Shown here piece by piece: positions 25,935 through 35,364 of a stretch of DNA of 37,550 nt. Both the position numbers and the translations under genes were made by a program. The notes under the pieces are model-generated. The model had not been told where the DNA came from and did not search any database. It saw only the letters and a program-made list of their open reading frames with translations. Every line of letters begins with the position of its first letter. Positions within the stretch are counted from its first letter, which is position 1. This stretch comes from Gammaproteobacteria bacterium MedPE (lineage in GTDB: Bacteria; Pseudomonadota; Gammaproteobacteria; Enterobacterales; Psychrobiaceae), in assembly GCA_001874365.1 (NCBI GenBank), contig MPDF01000019.1:1-37550 (forward strand). The letters are read 5' to 3'.

Positions 25935-26609
25935 ATGTCTGAATCTAGAAAAGAGCGTGAATTTAAATTACGGGAAAAGGATATTCTAAGTGCAGCGACA
26001 ACCCTGTTTTTAGCAAATGGATTAGATAGTGTTACCGTGGCTGATATTGCTAAAGCAACGGATATTGGTAAAGGTACGATTTACAAACATTTCACTAGCA
26101 AAGACGCTGTTTTAGCACAACTTGCTAATAACTTTTCTTACGATGTATTACAAAAAGTTAAAACTATTGACAGTACGCTACCTGCAAAAGAACAAATGCG
26201 TGAGATGCTAGAGATGTGCTTTATGGCTCATGTTGAAGAGCCGTTAATGAGCGAGATTTCAAGACGTTATCATCAAGCGAGTTTCTTTGAACGGTTACCT
26301 GAACAAGCAAAAACACACTGCTTAGCCATTGAAGGCGAATACTTTGTAATTTTACAAAATATTTTCAGCAAGGGTATCGAAAATAATGAACTACCTAACG
26401 CATCAATCGATGAGTTACTCCTAGGAGCACACGCCACTTTTACTGGCGCGCTTGAAATGCTCCACAGCAAACAATTCCACTGTTTTAGTGAATCACCATC
26501 GATTTCACAAGAGCGGTTTATCAAAATTATTATCAATTACACAATGACGGGATTATTTGGTCAGTCGATGGCTGGCGATATTAATACGTCTGGAGAATCA
26601 CATGAATAA
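25935..26609 (+). CDS. TetR/AcrR-family regulator of the adjacent RND pump
   Basis: Transcriptional repressor of about 224 residues. The N-terminal helix-turn-helix reads ILSAATTLFLANGLDSVTVADIAKATDIGKGTIYKHFTSKDAVL, conserved TetR spacing, and the remainder is helical ligand-binding domain. The frame is open from a GTG at 25857, but ATG 25935 (MSESRKEREFKLREKD) gives the usual short lead before helix 1, and the region before it holds the palindrome at 25857-25871. The Shine-Dalgarno is weak for every candidate start. The stop overlaps the adaptor start by 8 bases, so regulator, adaptor and pump form one operon, suggesting drug- or metabolite-induced autoregulation. Confidence 0.88.
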   Translation: MSESRKEREFKLREKDILSAATTLFLANGLDSVTVADIAKATDIGKGTIYKHFTSKDAVLAQLANNFSYDVLQKVKTIDSTLPAKEQMREMLEMCFMAHVEEPLMSEISRRYHQASFFERLPEQAKTHCLAIEGEYFVILQNIFSKGIENNELPNASIDELLLGAHATFTGALEMLHSKQFHCFSESPSISQERFIKIIINYTMTGLFGQSMAGDINTSGESHE

Positions 26610-27654
26610 GTCAATAATGTTGGCGTCAGGACTAACGGGTCTTCTAATTATTTGGATGCTATCGGGTAGCAATGATGCACCAGTCGAAGAAGAAGTATCG
26701 CAAAGTAGCGAGGGCGAAAAGCTGATGAGCGTGGTTGTTAAATCGTCTGATGCACAGCTCGTTGCTAAAAAGATTACGGTACAAGGTCAAGTTGAGCCTA
26801 ATCGTGTTCTGTCATTAAAAACCGAGGTTGATGGCAAGATTATTGCCTTGCCGTTAGCGTTAGGTAGCCGTGTTAAAAAAGGTGATGTGCTAGCCAAGGT
26901 TTCGTTAAAAACGCGCATTGCGCAGCGTGAACAAGCGGTGGCCAACGTAGCTTATCAAACCCAAGAACTTGCGGCGACGAAGAAGTTATTCGATAGAAAG
27001 TTAGAGTCGGGTAGTCGTCTGAGCTTACAACAAGCCAATTTAGCAGCTGCGAAAGCATCGTTACAGCAGATTGATTACGACATTAAAAACTCAACGATTA
27101 GTGCCCCCTTTGATGGTGTTTTTGATCGTCGTTACGTCGAATTAGGAGATTACTTAGATAAAGGTCAGCAAGTTGTCTCTTTAGTTGATGATCTTCAGCT
27201 AAAAATCACCGCAATGGTACCTCAGCAACAGGTGGACGGTTTAGTGTTGGGACAAGATGTAACAGCAAGCCTAATTAACGGTGAAGCGATTACTGGCGCT
27301 CTTTCATTTATTTCTGCAACAGCCGATGAGAATACCCGTAGCTACCGCATTGAAGTGTTGGTGGACAATAACGATCATCGTCGTCTTGTTGGTATGACCG
27401 CATCGCTAGACATTCCGGTAAAAGAAGTTGAGGGGCACTTGGTCAGTGCGTCTTCGATCAGTCTTGATAATCAAGGCCGTCTGCAAGTTAAAGCCGTCAA
27501 TGAAGACAACGAAGTTGTTGCTTATCCGGTCACTATTGTACGTACAGACAGCGATAAAGTGTGGTTGTCAGGCTTACCTGCTCATGTGTCATTAATTACC
27601 CTAGGTCAAGACTTTGTGATCGCTGGTCAGACTGTACAAGTGAGCCAAGGCTAA
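26602..27654 (+). CDS. RND efflux periplasmic adaptor (membrane fusion protein)
   Basis: Adaptor of about 350 residues linking the inner-membrane pump to an outer-membrane channel. ATG 26602 (MNKSIMLASGLTGLLIIWML) is chosen because GGAG lies at 26592-26595; a longer frame from 26557 lies inside the TetR gene. An N-terminal uncleaved anchor or signal is at about 5-20. A lipoyl half-motif GSRVKKGDVLAKV is at about 95, a short helical hairpin runs to about 155, and the second lipoyl half is STISAPFDGVFDRRYVELGDYLDKGQ. A beta-barrel and membrane-proximal domain follow. No TolC-like gene is in the operon, so the channel is encoded elsewhere. The gene is 22 bases ahead of the pump gene. Confidence 0.9.
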   Translation: MNKSIMLASGLTGLLIIWMLSGSNDAPVEEEVSQSSEGEKLMSVVVKSSDAQLVAKKITVQGQVEPNRVLSLKTEVDGKIIALPLALGSRVKKGDVLAKVSLKTRIAQREQAVANVAYQTQELAATKKLFDRKLESGSRLSLQQANLAAAKASLQQIDYDIKNSTISAPFDGVFDRRYVELGDYLDKGQQVVSLVDDLQLKITAMVPQQQVDGLVLGQDVTASLINGEAITGALSFISATADENTRSYRIEVLVDNNDHRRLVGMTASLDIPVKEVEGHLVSASSISLDNQGRLQVKAVNEDNEVVAYPVTIVRTDSDKVWLSGLPAHVSLITLGQDFVIAGQTVQVSQG

Positions 27655-27676
27655 TTAGCTGGCGAGGAGATTTATT

Positions 27677-30600
27677 ATGATTAACGCATTAATTAATGCA
27701 GCCGTTGATCGCACAAGAACGACCATGATGATTTTGGTATTTTTGTTCATTAGCGGTTTGATTGCTTTTAATACGATTCCAAAAGAATCGCAGCCAGATG
27801 TTGCTATTCCTATTATTTATGTGTCGATGACCTACGACGGCATTTCACCGGAAGATGGCGAGCGTTTACTTGTTCGTCCAATGGAGAAAGAGCTTAAGTC
27901 GATTGAGGGCATCAAGGAAATGCGCGCGGTGTCTGGTGAAGGGCACGCGTCTGTTACCCTTGAGTTTGATGCGGGTTTTGATGCCGATCAAGCCTTGCTT
28001 GATGTGCGCGAAAAGGTTGATGCAGCTAAAAGTAAACTGCCGGCAGAAACTGATGAACCACAAATTCATGAAGTGAATGTTGCATTGTTTCCTGTACTTA
28101 GTTTGGCGCTATCGGGTGATGTGCCAGAGCGTGTTGTGCGCCGTATTGCTCGTGATTTAAAAGATAATATTGAAGGACTTTCTGGCGTTCTAGAAGTTGA
28201 CATCGGCGGTGACCGTGAAGAGTTAATGGAAGTCATTGTCGACCCGCAAGCGCTTGAAAGTTATAACATTGATTATTACGAACTACTGCGTACCATCGAT
28301 TTTAACAACCGTCTTGTGGCGGCTGGTGCTATTGATACTGATAATGGTCGTCAGGTGTTAAAGGTACCGGGCGTTATCGATAATGTCGAAGACATGCTTA
28401 ACATGCCCGTGAAAGTTGTTGGCGATCAAGTCGTGACATTCCAAGATATCGCGAGTGTACGTTCTACGTTTAAAGATCCTGAAGGTTTTGCTCGCGTTGG
28501 TGGTAAGCCAGCAATGGTACTAGAAGTTAAAAAGAAAGTAGGCGCAAACATCATTGAAACGATTGAAGAAGTTCAAGCGTTAGTGACTGAGCACCAAAAA
28601 TTATGGCCACAAGGTTTAGAGCATAGCTACATTATGGATCAATCAACGCAGGTAAAAACCATGCTTGATGATCTTTTAAATAATGTGATGACGGGCATTG
28701 TGCTGGTTATGATCATTATTTTGGGCGCGATGGGACTGCGTTCATCACTGCTTGTTGGTTTGGCTATTCCCGGTTCATTCTTAGCGGGTATTTTAGTGTT
28801 AAACATGATTGGTTTTACGCTTAATATCGTAGTGTTATTCAGTCTAATTCTGGTTGTTGGTATGCTCGTTGATGGGGCCATCGTTGTGATTGAGCTTGCT
28901 GATAGACGCATGAAACAAGGTATATCGCCGAAAGAGTCGTTTGCCTATGCCTCGCGCCGTATGGCATGGCCTGTTATTGCGGCAACATTAACTACGCTTG
29001 TGGTATTTATGCCGTTAGTATTCTGGCCGGGCGTTGTTGGTCAGTTCATGAAATATCTGCCAATCACCGTGTTGTTTTGTTTAACGGCGTCATTGTTAAT
29101 GGCCTTGGTCTTTATGCCGGTACTTGGCGGCGTGATCAGCCGCAGTAAAGGCGTGCAATCGGTTACTGACGAAGATGAATTACCAGATACGACATTTAAT
29201 AAAAAGTACCGTTCGGTGCTGGCTAAACTGCTAAATCACCCTGGAAAAACCTTGGGTGCGACGTTACTGCTGATCGTTGGTACCTACATGGCGTATTTCC
29301 AACTAGGTAAAGGAGTTGAGTTTTTCCCTTCAACTGAACCTGAATCTGCCTTAGTAAATATTCATGCGCGTGGTGATTTATCGATTGCTGAAAAAGACGC
29401 TTTGTTGTTCCAAGTTGAGCGCCGTTTACTTGATTTTAAAGAATTAAAATCGGTCTATGGCCGTAGCTTTAACAAACCTGGCGGTGAAACGGCAGAAGAT
29501 GTTATTGGTACCATTCAATTTCAATTTGTTGATTGGCAAGAGCGCCGTCCAGCACAAGAAATTTTGCAGAACATGCGTGATGTAACAAAAGACATCGCTG
29601 GCGTGCAGTTAGAGTTTAAAAAGGCTGACGATGGCCCCGTGCAAGGCAAACCATTTAAGTTATTAGTGAGTGGTTTAGATAATAAAAATATCTACGCGAC
29701 AGTGGCTAAAATTCGTCAAACCATGGAAGAAATGGGCGGCTTTGAAGCGATTGAAGATAATCGTCCATTGCCAGGTATCGAATGGCGTTTAAATGTAAAC
29801 CGTGAAGAAGCTGGTCGCTATGGCGCTAACATTAGTGTTATTGGCAATGCCGTCCAAATGGTAACTAACGGGATTAAAGCGGCAGAGTTCCGCCCTGACA
29901 CTTCAGATGATGAGGTAGACATTCGTATTAGATTCCCGCGTGAACAACGTAGCTTAGATCAATTATTACAACTGAAAATTAATACGATTCAAGGGCTCGT
30001 GCCATTATCTAACTTCGTAACCTTAGAGCCAGCGAATAAAACGAGTACGGTGAACCGTGTTGATAGCCGTCGTGTTGTGACGATTCAGGCTGAGCCAGCT
30101 CCCGGTTATTTACTCAATGATTTGGTTATTCAAATGGGCGAAAAACTTAAAGCAGAGCAATTCCCACTCGATATTCGCTTTAAATTTAAAGGGGAGCAAG
30201 AGCAGCAAGAAGAAACAGGGGCCTTTTTAGGGTCGGCATTCTTAATCGCGATCTTCTTAATGGCGCTTATTTTGGTAACGCAGTTTAATAGCTTTTATCA
30301 AACGATGTTGGTGTTATCGGCTATTGTCTTCTCAACAGCAGGTGTATTACTTGGCTTATTAGTGACAGGGCAAACCTTTGGCATTGTAATGGTGGGGGTA
30401 GGCATTATTGCGCTCGCTGGTATTGTGGTGAACAACAATATCGTTTTGATTGATTGTTATAACGATTTACGCCGTAAAGGTCACAGACCTTATGATGCAG
30501 CCTTGATCACTGGTAGCTTGCGTTTGCGTCCGGTATTGCTAACCGCGGTAACAACGGTTCTTGGTTTAATGCCGATGGTATTAGCAATGAATATTGATTT

Positions 30601-30835
30601 AGTGGGCCGTAACATTAGTTTTGGCGCGCCATCGACACAGTGGTGGACTCAGCTTTCAAGTGCCATTGCTGGTGGCTTGAGTTTCGCGACGTTATTAACG
30701 TTGTTTTTAACGCCTTGCTTGCTAATTATTGGTGACAAGTTAAGTAAAGGGCGTCATTACCGTCAGACGCTGGTGAATAATTCTCAAAAAAATATCAGCG
30801 AATCTATCATTACCGCAACCGATGTTGCAAAGTGA
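27677..30835 (+). CDS. RND efflux pump, AcrB/HAE-1-like, with altered proton-relay residues
   Basis: Inner-membrane resistance-nodulation-division transporter of 1052 residues with 12 helices and two large periplasmic loops (about 35-335 and 555-850). The N-terminal half has NTIPKESQPDVAIPII. Helix 4 reads GMLVDGAIVVIEL, so D399 is kept but the second Asp of the AcrB pair (D408) is Gly400. Helix 10 reads AGIVVNNNIVLIDCYND, so the AcrB Lys940 position is N919. RLRPVLLTAVTTVLG retains the conserved Arg/Thr. Gly next to Asp occurs in heavy-metal and other RND subfamilies, so the protein belongs to a divergent HAE-1 branch rather than being broken. GGCGAGGAG precedes the start. Substrate is unknown; a drug or metabolite is likely given the TetR gene. 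Confidence 0.93.
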   Translation: MINALINAAVDRTRTTMMILVFLFISGLIAFNTIPKESQPDVAIPIIYVSMTYDGISPEDGERLLVRPMEKELKSIEGIKEMRAVSGEGHASVTLEFDAGFDADQALLDVREKVDAAKSKLPAETDEPQIHEVNVALFPVLSLALSGDVPERVVRRIARDLKDNIEGLSGVLEVDIGGDREELMEVIVDPQALESYNIDYYELLRTIDFNNRLVAAGAIDTDNGRQVLKVPGVIDNVEDMLNMPVKVVGDQVVTFQDIASVRSTFKDPEGFARVGGKPAMVLEVKKKVGANIIETIEEVQALVTEHQKLWPQGLEHSYIMDQSTQVKTMLDDLLNNVMTGIVLVMIIILGAMGLRSSLLVGLAIPGSFLAGILVLNMIGFTLNIVVLFSLILVVGMLVDGAIVVIELADRRMKQGISPKESFAYASRRMAWPVIAATLTTLVVFMPLVFWPGVVGQFMKYLPITVLFCLTASLLMALVFMPVLGGVISRSKGVQSVTDEDELPDTTFNKKYRSVLAKLLNHPGKTLGATLLLIVGTYMAYFQLGKGVEFFPSTEPESALVNIHARGDLSIAEKDALLFQVERRLLDFKELKSVYGRSFNKPGGETAEDVIGTIQFQFVDWQERRPAQEILQNMRDVTKDIAGVQLEFKKADDGPVQGKPFKLLVSGLDNKNIYATVAKIRQTMEEMGGFEAIEDNRPLPGIEWRLNVNREEAGRYGANISVIGNAVQMVTNGIKAAEFRPDTSDDEVDIRIRFPREQRSLDQLLQLKINTIQGLVPLSNFVTLEPANKTSTVNRVDSRRVVTIQAEPAPGYLLNDLVIQMGEKLKAEQFPLDIRFKFKGEQEQQEETGAFLGSAFLIAIFLMALILVTQFNSFYQTMLVLSAIVFSTAGVLLGLLVTGQTFGIVMVGVGIIALAGIVVNNNIVLIDCYNDLRRKGHRPYDAALITGSLRLRPVLLTAVTTVLGLMPMVLAMNIDLVGRNISFGAPSTQWWTQLSSAIAGGLSFATLLTLFLTPCLLIIGDKLSKGRHYRQTLVNNSQKNISESIITATDVAK

Positions 30836-30888
30836 TAACATACGCTAAATGTCAGTAATGTATTAACATCATGTTGATAAAAGTTTTG

Positions 30889-30917
30889 AAAAGCGACCTC
30901 TAGGTCGCTTTTTTTAT
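30889..30917 (+). terminator. Terminator of the RND operon
   Basis: AAAAGCGACC (30889-30898) pairs with GGTCGCTTTT (30903-30912) around the tetraloop TCTA, followed by a T-run. Confidence 0.93.
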
Positions 30918-30979
30918 TGTTAGCGCTTGATTGCGTTTTTACAAAATGATTACATAAGACTACAAATTATAACCTTTAT

Positions 30980-30998
30980 GCTAATGATAATGGTTTGC
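30980..30998 (+). promoter_or_regulatory. Fur-box-like site before the siderophore receptor
   Basis: GCTAATGATAATGGTTTGC matches the 19-base consensus Fur box at 14 of 19 positions by eye, including an unbroken TAATGATAAT. It lies 62 bases before the chosen start of a TonB siderophore receptor, where Fur repression is usual. Confidence 0.7.
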
Positions 30999-31060
30999 AT
31001 TAGGTGTTAAGGGGTGTAAAATGCAGCCAATTTTTTGATAACGGACTAAGAATTGGTATT

Positions 31061-33151
31061 ATGAAGTTTAACTATCTCGCTCTAGCAGTTTCTGCTGCAT
31101 TACTTCCTCTGTCTGCTTTTGCTGCAGATAAGGCTCCTAAAAAAACTTCTGATGTGGAAGTTATTCAAGTTAAAGGTAGTTACTTCAATAACTACAAAGT
31201 TGATAAAGCATCTGGTGCAATGCGTACTGATACGTCGTTGATGGAAACGGCACAAGCAGTGACTGTTATTCCTGAAATGATTATTGACGAACAATTAGCA
31301 ACAACACTCGGTGAAGTGCTAAACAATGTTGCTAGCTTATCTCCGGGGTCAAAACAACGTAACCGCGAAGTATTTAGTTCACGTGGTTTCACACTAAGCT
31401 CATCTAACGGTTACTTACGTGATGGTCATCAGCATTGGTCACATTACCAACAACCAATTGAAACACTAGAGCGTGTTGAAGTCATTAAAGGCCCATCAAG
31501 TATCCTATACGGACAGTCTGCACCAGGCGGTTTAGTTAACATGGTGACTAAAAAGCCAACGGACTCTCGTCTATTTGATTTAAGCTTTGATACCGACCAA
31601 AACGGTTCGACGCGTTTTATGGCAGACTTTGGTGGGCAGATTGTTGAAGATCTAACGTACCGCAGTGTATTGGTAAAACAAGACGTGAAATACGATCGCG
31701 AATACCAAGATGGTTCACAGCGTGAACGTGACCGTTTCCTAGGTTCTATTTCTGTTGACTACGCCGTATCAGACGACTTAAAAGTAAATGTATATTTTGA
31801 TCGCACTAACGACAAAGCTGGCCTAGACACAGGCGCATGGCTTGATAATAACGGTGACGTTATTGGTGATGACAAGACTATTTATGATTTCTCGTGGGCA
31901 TTCACAGACATCACTGTAGATAACCTTGGCGCTAACGTAAGTTACTTCATCAACCCACAATGGATGGTTAAAGCTGGCTACAACGAGCAAACGTTCGAAC
32001 GTCAACGTTTCGAGTCAGCACCGAGCAAGCCAGGTGATTACACAGTAGGAAATTCTTATACGTATCGTCCATACGATCGCTTTGATGATTGGCAATTCAA
32101 GACTGCATATATCGATCTGACGGGACAATTTTCTACTGGCGATATTGAGCACGAAATATTAGTGGGTGCAAACAGCCTAGATTACTATTATGGTCAATTA
32201 CGGACTAGAGTTGATGAGCCAATAATTTACAATCCTGAACATGGTGAGCCGCAGCGTCCGGCGATTAGCTATAAGACCGATGATTCATTATACAATAGTG
32301 AATACGACTACTATGGTTTCTACTTTCAAGATTTAGTGACGTTCAACGATCAATGGCAAGTGGTATTCGGCGGTCGTTTTGATCAGCAAAACAGAGAAAA
32401 AGCTGATAGTGATTCATTCGTGCCTAAATTTGGTGTGCTATATCACCCACAAGATGAAATGACGATTTACGTAAACTATTCAGAAAGCTTCGAACCACAA
32501 AGTCGTGAAGAATTAGATAAATTAGATGACAAAAACCATGGCATGAAGCTAGATGCGGTGACTGGTAAACAAGTTGAAATCGGCGGTAAATGGCAAGTTT
32601 CAGAGCGTCTATTAGTTGAAGCAGCTGTATTTGATATCGAAAGAACTGGGGCTTTAGTTGAGGAAAAAGTTAGCGATCATCCCGATTATAAATCAATTAC
32701 CACACAGGCAGGTTTACAGCGCCATAAAGGTTTCGAACTATCTGCACAAGGTGCAGTGACTGACCGTTTATTCTTGATGGCATCAACTATGTACTTAAGC
32801 GCTGAGTACGAAAAAGACGCAAAATATCAAGGCAAAACGCCAGTAGATGCGCCAAAATGGTCAGCGTCTGTATGGTCTCGTTACGAATTGTCAGATTCAT
32901 TTTCATTTAACGCTGGAGTGTTCTATCAAGGCAAGCGCTTTGCTGATACGAACAACACAGTTGAAAAAGACGCTTATGCTCGTGTAAATGTTGGTGCTAT
33001 TTACAGTACTGAAATTTCAGGCCAAGACGTTGATTTCCGTTTAAATATTGAAAACTTATTCGATACCGACTATCTTGCAGGCGGTGGTTTGAACAACGTT
33101 ACTATCGGCAACGGCACTATGGCGCGTTTCGAAGTGAAAACATCTTTCTAA
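31061..33151 (+). CDS. TonB-dependent siderophore receptor
   Basis: Outer-membrane ferri-siderophore receptor of about 696 residues. ATG 31061 opens a clean signal peptide (MKFNYLALAVSAALLPLSAFAA). A GTG at 31004 would place an unlikely 19-residue tail before it. VEVIQVKG is TonB-box-like. The plug (about 55-165) has ETAQAVTVIPEMII, RGFTLSSSNGYLRDG and IKGPSSILYGQSAPGGLVNMVT, matching the FhuA/FpvA-type siderophore receptor group. The barrel ends in Phe (FEVKTSF). A Fur-box-like site lies upstream, and a PepSY membrane protein follows, which is common in ferric siderophore operons. A hydroxamate-type ligand is possible but not shown. Confidence 0.93.
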   Translation: MKFNYLALAVSAALLPLSAFAADKAPKKTSDVEVIQVKGSYFNNYKVDKASGAMRTDTSLMETAQAVTVIPEMIIDEQLATTLGEVLNNVASLSPGSKQRNREVFSSRGFTLSSSNGYLRDGHQHWSHYQQPIETLERVEVIKGPSSILYGQSAPGGLVNMVTKKPTDSRLFDLSFDTDQNGSTRFMADFGGQIVEDLTYRSVLVKQDVKYDREYQDGSQRERDRFLGSISVDYAVSDDLKVNVYFDRTNDKAGLDTGAWLDNNGDVIGDDKTIYDFSWAFTDITVDNLGANVSYFINPQWMVKAGYNEQTFERQRFESAPSKPGDYTVGNSYTYRPYDRFDDWQFKTAYIDLTGQFSTGDIEHEILVGANSLDYYYGQLRTRVDEPIIYNPEHGEPQRPAISYKTDDSLYNSEYDYYGFYFQDLVTFNDQWQVVFGGRFDQQNREKADSDSFVPKFGVLYHPQDEMTIYVNYSESFEPQSREELDKLDDKNHGMKLDAVTGKQVEIGGKWQVSERLLVEAAVFDIERTGALVEEKVSDHPDYKSITTQAGLQRHKGFELSAQGAVTDRLFLMASTMYLSAEYEKDAKYQGKTPVDAPKWSASVWSRYELSDSFSFNAGVFYQGKRFADTNNTVEKDAYARVNVGAIYSTEISGQDVDFRLNIENLFDTDYLAGGGLNNVTIGNGTMARFEVKTSF

Positions 33152-33190
33152 TAAATAAAAAGAATAAAAATTAGAGAGTTACATTAATTA

Positions 33191-33222
33191 AAGCCAGCGT
33201 TTTATTAAGCGCTGGTTTTTTG
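33191..33222 (+). terminator. Terminator after the siderophore receptor
   Basis: AAGCCAGCG (33191-33199) pairs with CGCTGGTTT (33210-33218, one G-T) around a 10-base loop, then a T-run. It may only partly separate the receptor from the PepSY gene 113 bases downstream of the receptor stop. Confidence 0.8.
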
Positions 33223-33264
33223 GGTTTTAAGATCCTGAAATCATGACAAGAGCAGAGCAATAGC

Positions 33265-34374
33265 ATGAGCATAAGAAAAATACTATTTTGGTTCCATTTA
33301 ATTGTTGGCTGTAGCGCCGCAATTTTCATCTTTTTGATGTCGATTACTGGTGGTTTGCTAACCTATGAGCGTCAAATGATTAAAGCAGGGCAACAGGCTG
33401 ATTATCCAATCATCGCGGCAGACGCCAAGCGTCTATCGCTAACAGAGATTAAAAACATCGCCAGTACCTATCCAGTAAAACGCAGCTTATCCATTACCTT
33501 GTTAAATGAAGATAATGCACCTGTTGTGATTCGTGATGGCCGTCGTACTCTGGCCTATTTGCATCCTGTCACAGGTGAAAAACTCATCGAGCCGGGTAAA
33601 GAGTCAACCCAATTCTGGCGCAAGTTACGGGCTTTCCATCGCTGGTTAACCTTTGACGGGTCGTTTAGTGAAGGTGGTCGCTGGGTGAATGGCATCGCCA
33701 ATGCAATCTTTGTATTGCTAGCTATTACAGGTATATATCTATGGCTACCAAAACGTTATAACCGCCGTGCCTTTAAAAAGCAGCTAACCCTACCGGGTAA
33801 CTACACGAGCACTAAAGCGCGTGATTACCAGTGGCACAATGTGTTTGGTATTTATCTAACGCCAGTGTTATTCGTGTTAGCAGCAACAGCGTTATTCTTC
33901 TCGTTCGACTGGCCAGGAGATGGCTTAAAGAAAGTTGTTTCAACCGAAACCGTAAAAGAGCTCGCCAAGCCAATTGCGTTGGAATCTTCGTTAGTTGCGC
34001 AAGTTAAAAGTACTGAAACACAGGTAGCGACATTGAAAACGGCTTACCCTGAGTGGCAAAGCATTCGCTTTTCTGTAGCAAAAGCACCACATAACGTGTC
34101 GATTTACACCGTCGACAATGGTAACGGTGGCGAGCCAACTAAGCGCCTATCAGTTGCTGTCGATAATATCACTGGTGAGATTGTTGATACTTCTGGTTTT
34201 GATGATTACTCAACCTACCGCAAAATTCGCAACTGGGTGCGCTTTGCCCACACTGGCGAATATTATGGTGTTGTAGGTCAAACTATTGCGGGTATCGCAT
34301 CGTTCTTAGCATGTTTGTTGGTTTATACAGGCATTATGCTGTCATGGCGTCGCTGGAAGAACCGTAAGAAGTAG
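33265..34374 (+). CDS. PepSY-associated membrane protein, siderophore-reductase-like
   Basis: Inner-membrane protein of 369 residues. Helices are about 9-33, 140-161, 190-212 and 338-360. Periplasmic PepSY-like segments lie at about 50-110 and 235-310. Histidines placed near helix ends (H11, H125 in FHRWLTFDG, H191 in WHNVFG, H329 in FAHTGEYYG) fit haem b ligands, as in the FoxB/PiuB-like group that reduces ferric siderophores. The gene follows a siderophore receptor on the same strand, though a terminator hairpin lies between them. Role in releasing iron is inferred from this context and family. Start ATG is at 33265 with AGAGCAG upstream. Confidence 0.87.
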   Translation: MSIRKILFWFHLIVGCSAAIFIFLMSITGGLLTYERQMIKAGQQADYPIIAADAKRLSLTEIKNIASTYPVKRSLSITLLNEDNAPVVIRDGRRTLAYLHPVTGEKLIEPGKESTQFWRKLRAFHRWLTFDGSFSEGGRWVNGIANAIFVLLAITGIYLWLPKRYNRRAFKKQLTLPGNYTSTKARDYQWHNVFGIYLTPVLFVLAATALFFSFDWPGDGLKKVVSTETVKELAKPIALESSLVAQVKSTETQVATLKTAYPEWQSIRFSVAKAPHNVSIYTVDNGNGGEPTKRLSVAVDNITGEIVDTSGFDDYSTYRKIRNWVRFAHTGEYYGVVGQTIAGIASFLACLLVYTGIMLSWRRWKNRKK

Positions 34375-34405
34375 GGCGACTGAAACTAAGTAGCGCCTAT
34401 ATAGC

Positions 34406-34430
34406 AAAGCCCGCGAATTGGCGGGCTTTT
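34406..34430. terminator. Terminator between PepSY and pirin genes
   Basis: AAAGCCCGC (34406-34414) pairs with GCGGGCTTT (34421-34429), 6-base loop, T-run on the + strand and A-run on the other. It serves the convergent genes on both sides. Confidence 0.88.
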
Positions 34431-34465
34431 GGAGGAATGATAAAGTAGGTATCTTTCAATCTGAT

Positions 34466-35323
34466 CTATTGAATCAAACTGTAGTCAATTTCTCGATATT
34501 TTCCCAATTGATAATCTTTATAAGCGGCCATTAAGTCACGTTCGCTATTCATAATAAATGGCCCCCCTGAAACGATTGGTTCTCCATATTTAACACCACC
34601 ATAAACAAATAATTCACTCTTTTCTCGCGCAGATATGGATATGGAAGTTGTTTCAGGTTTTACAAAGCCGTGTTGTAATTCACTTAAGTATTCACTACCA
34701 AAATCAACACGCCCACTGGCTAAAAATACGGCATAGTCGTGATTTTGATTGAGCGGTAAATTCAACTCTTCCCCAGCTTTTAAACTCAAATGAAGTAATA
34801 CTTGTTCAGATTCACTCGGGATGGCCGAGTGTACCCCATTAAACTCTCCAACAATTACCTTGAGGCGACTAGCTAATTTACCGATTTTTATTTCTGGCAG
34901 TTGTGAGTTGTTGATTGCCTTATATTCAGGTTTATCAGCCTTGCCTTTAGCTTCAAGGTTGATCCAAAACTGTAACCCCGTGAATTTATTATTGACCGGT
35001 TTAGCCCACTCATCATGGATAATACCCTTACCCGCTTTCATCCATTGCATGCCACCCGCACTCACGCTGCCCATTTGGCCATAACTATCTAAATGCGTCA
35101 CTTCGCCATTAATTAAATAGGTCAAGGTTGCAATACCGCGATGAGGATGCGCAAGACTCCCATCTGGTGTTGGCATTTGCTCAGGCGTCGCATTAATATC
35201 AAAATGATCGAGAAAAACAAAGGCGCCAACAGGAGTGATTTCTCGTTGCGGCATAACTCGATTGATAGAGAATGGCCCCATCGGATGCGCTACCGACGAT
35301 ATAATTGAATCAAAAACTTTCAT
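34466..35323 (-). CDS. Pirin family protein
   Basis: Bicupin protein of 285 residues. The N-terminal cupin holds the pirin metal site: H59 and H61 (HPHRGIATLTY), H103 and E105 (IIHDEWAKP), the ligands seen in human pirin. The C-terminal cupin is shorter and lacks such a cluster. Some bacterial pirins oxidise quercetin, others modulate central metabolism; this one cannot be placed. Its start has AAGAGAGG 5-6 bases upstream. It sits 41 bases downstream of the FAD oxidoreductase on the same strand, so the two are probably co-transcribed and may act together in redox metabolism. Confidence 0.92.
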   Translation of the reverse strand: MKVFDSIISSVAHPMGPFSINRVMPQREITPVGAFVFLDHFDINATPEQMPTPDGSLAHPHRGIATLTYLINGEVTHLDSYGQMGSVSAGGMQWMKAGKGIIHDEWAKPVNNKFTGLQFWINLEAKGKADKPEYKAINNSQLPEIKIGKLASRLKVIVGEFNGVHSAIPSESEQVLLHLSLKAGEELNLPLNQNHDYAVFLASGRVDFGSEYLSELQHGFVKPETTSISISAREKSELFVYGGVKYGEPIVSGGPFIMNSERDLMAAYKDYQLGKYREIDYSLIQ

Positions 35324-35364
35324 GAATACCTCTCTTTATTAACCCGTAAAACGATAGAAAGTTA

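Noticed and set aside
27677-30835. RND pump as a degraded gene because of missing charged residues
   Set aside because: Full length, intact operon, conserved other motifs; Gly and Asn at these positions are known in other RND branches.
31004-31060. GTG start giving a 19-residue extension before the siderophore receptor
   Set aside because: The extension precedes a complete signal peptide that already starts with Met-Lys at 31061.
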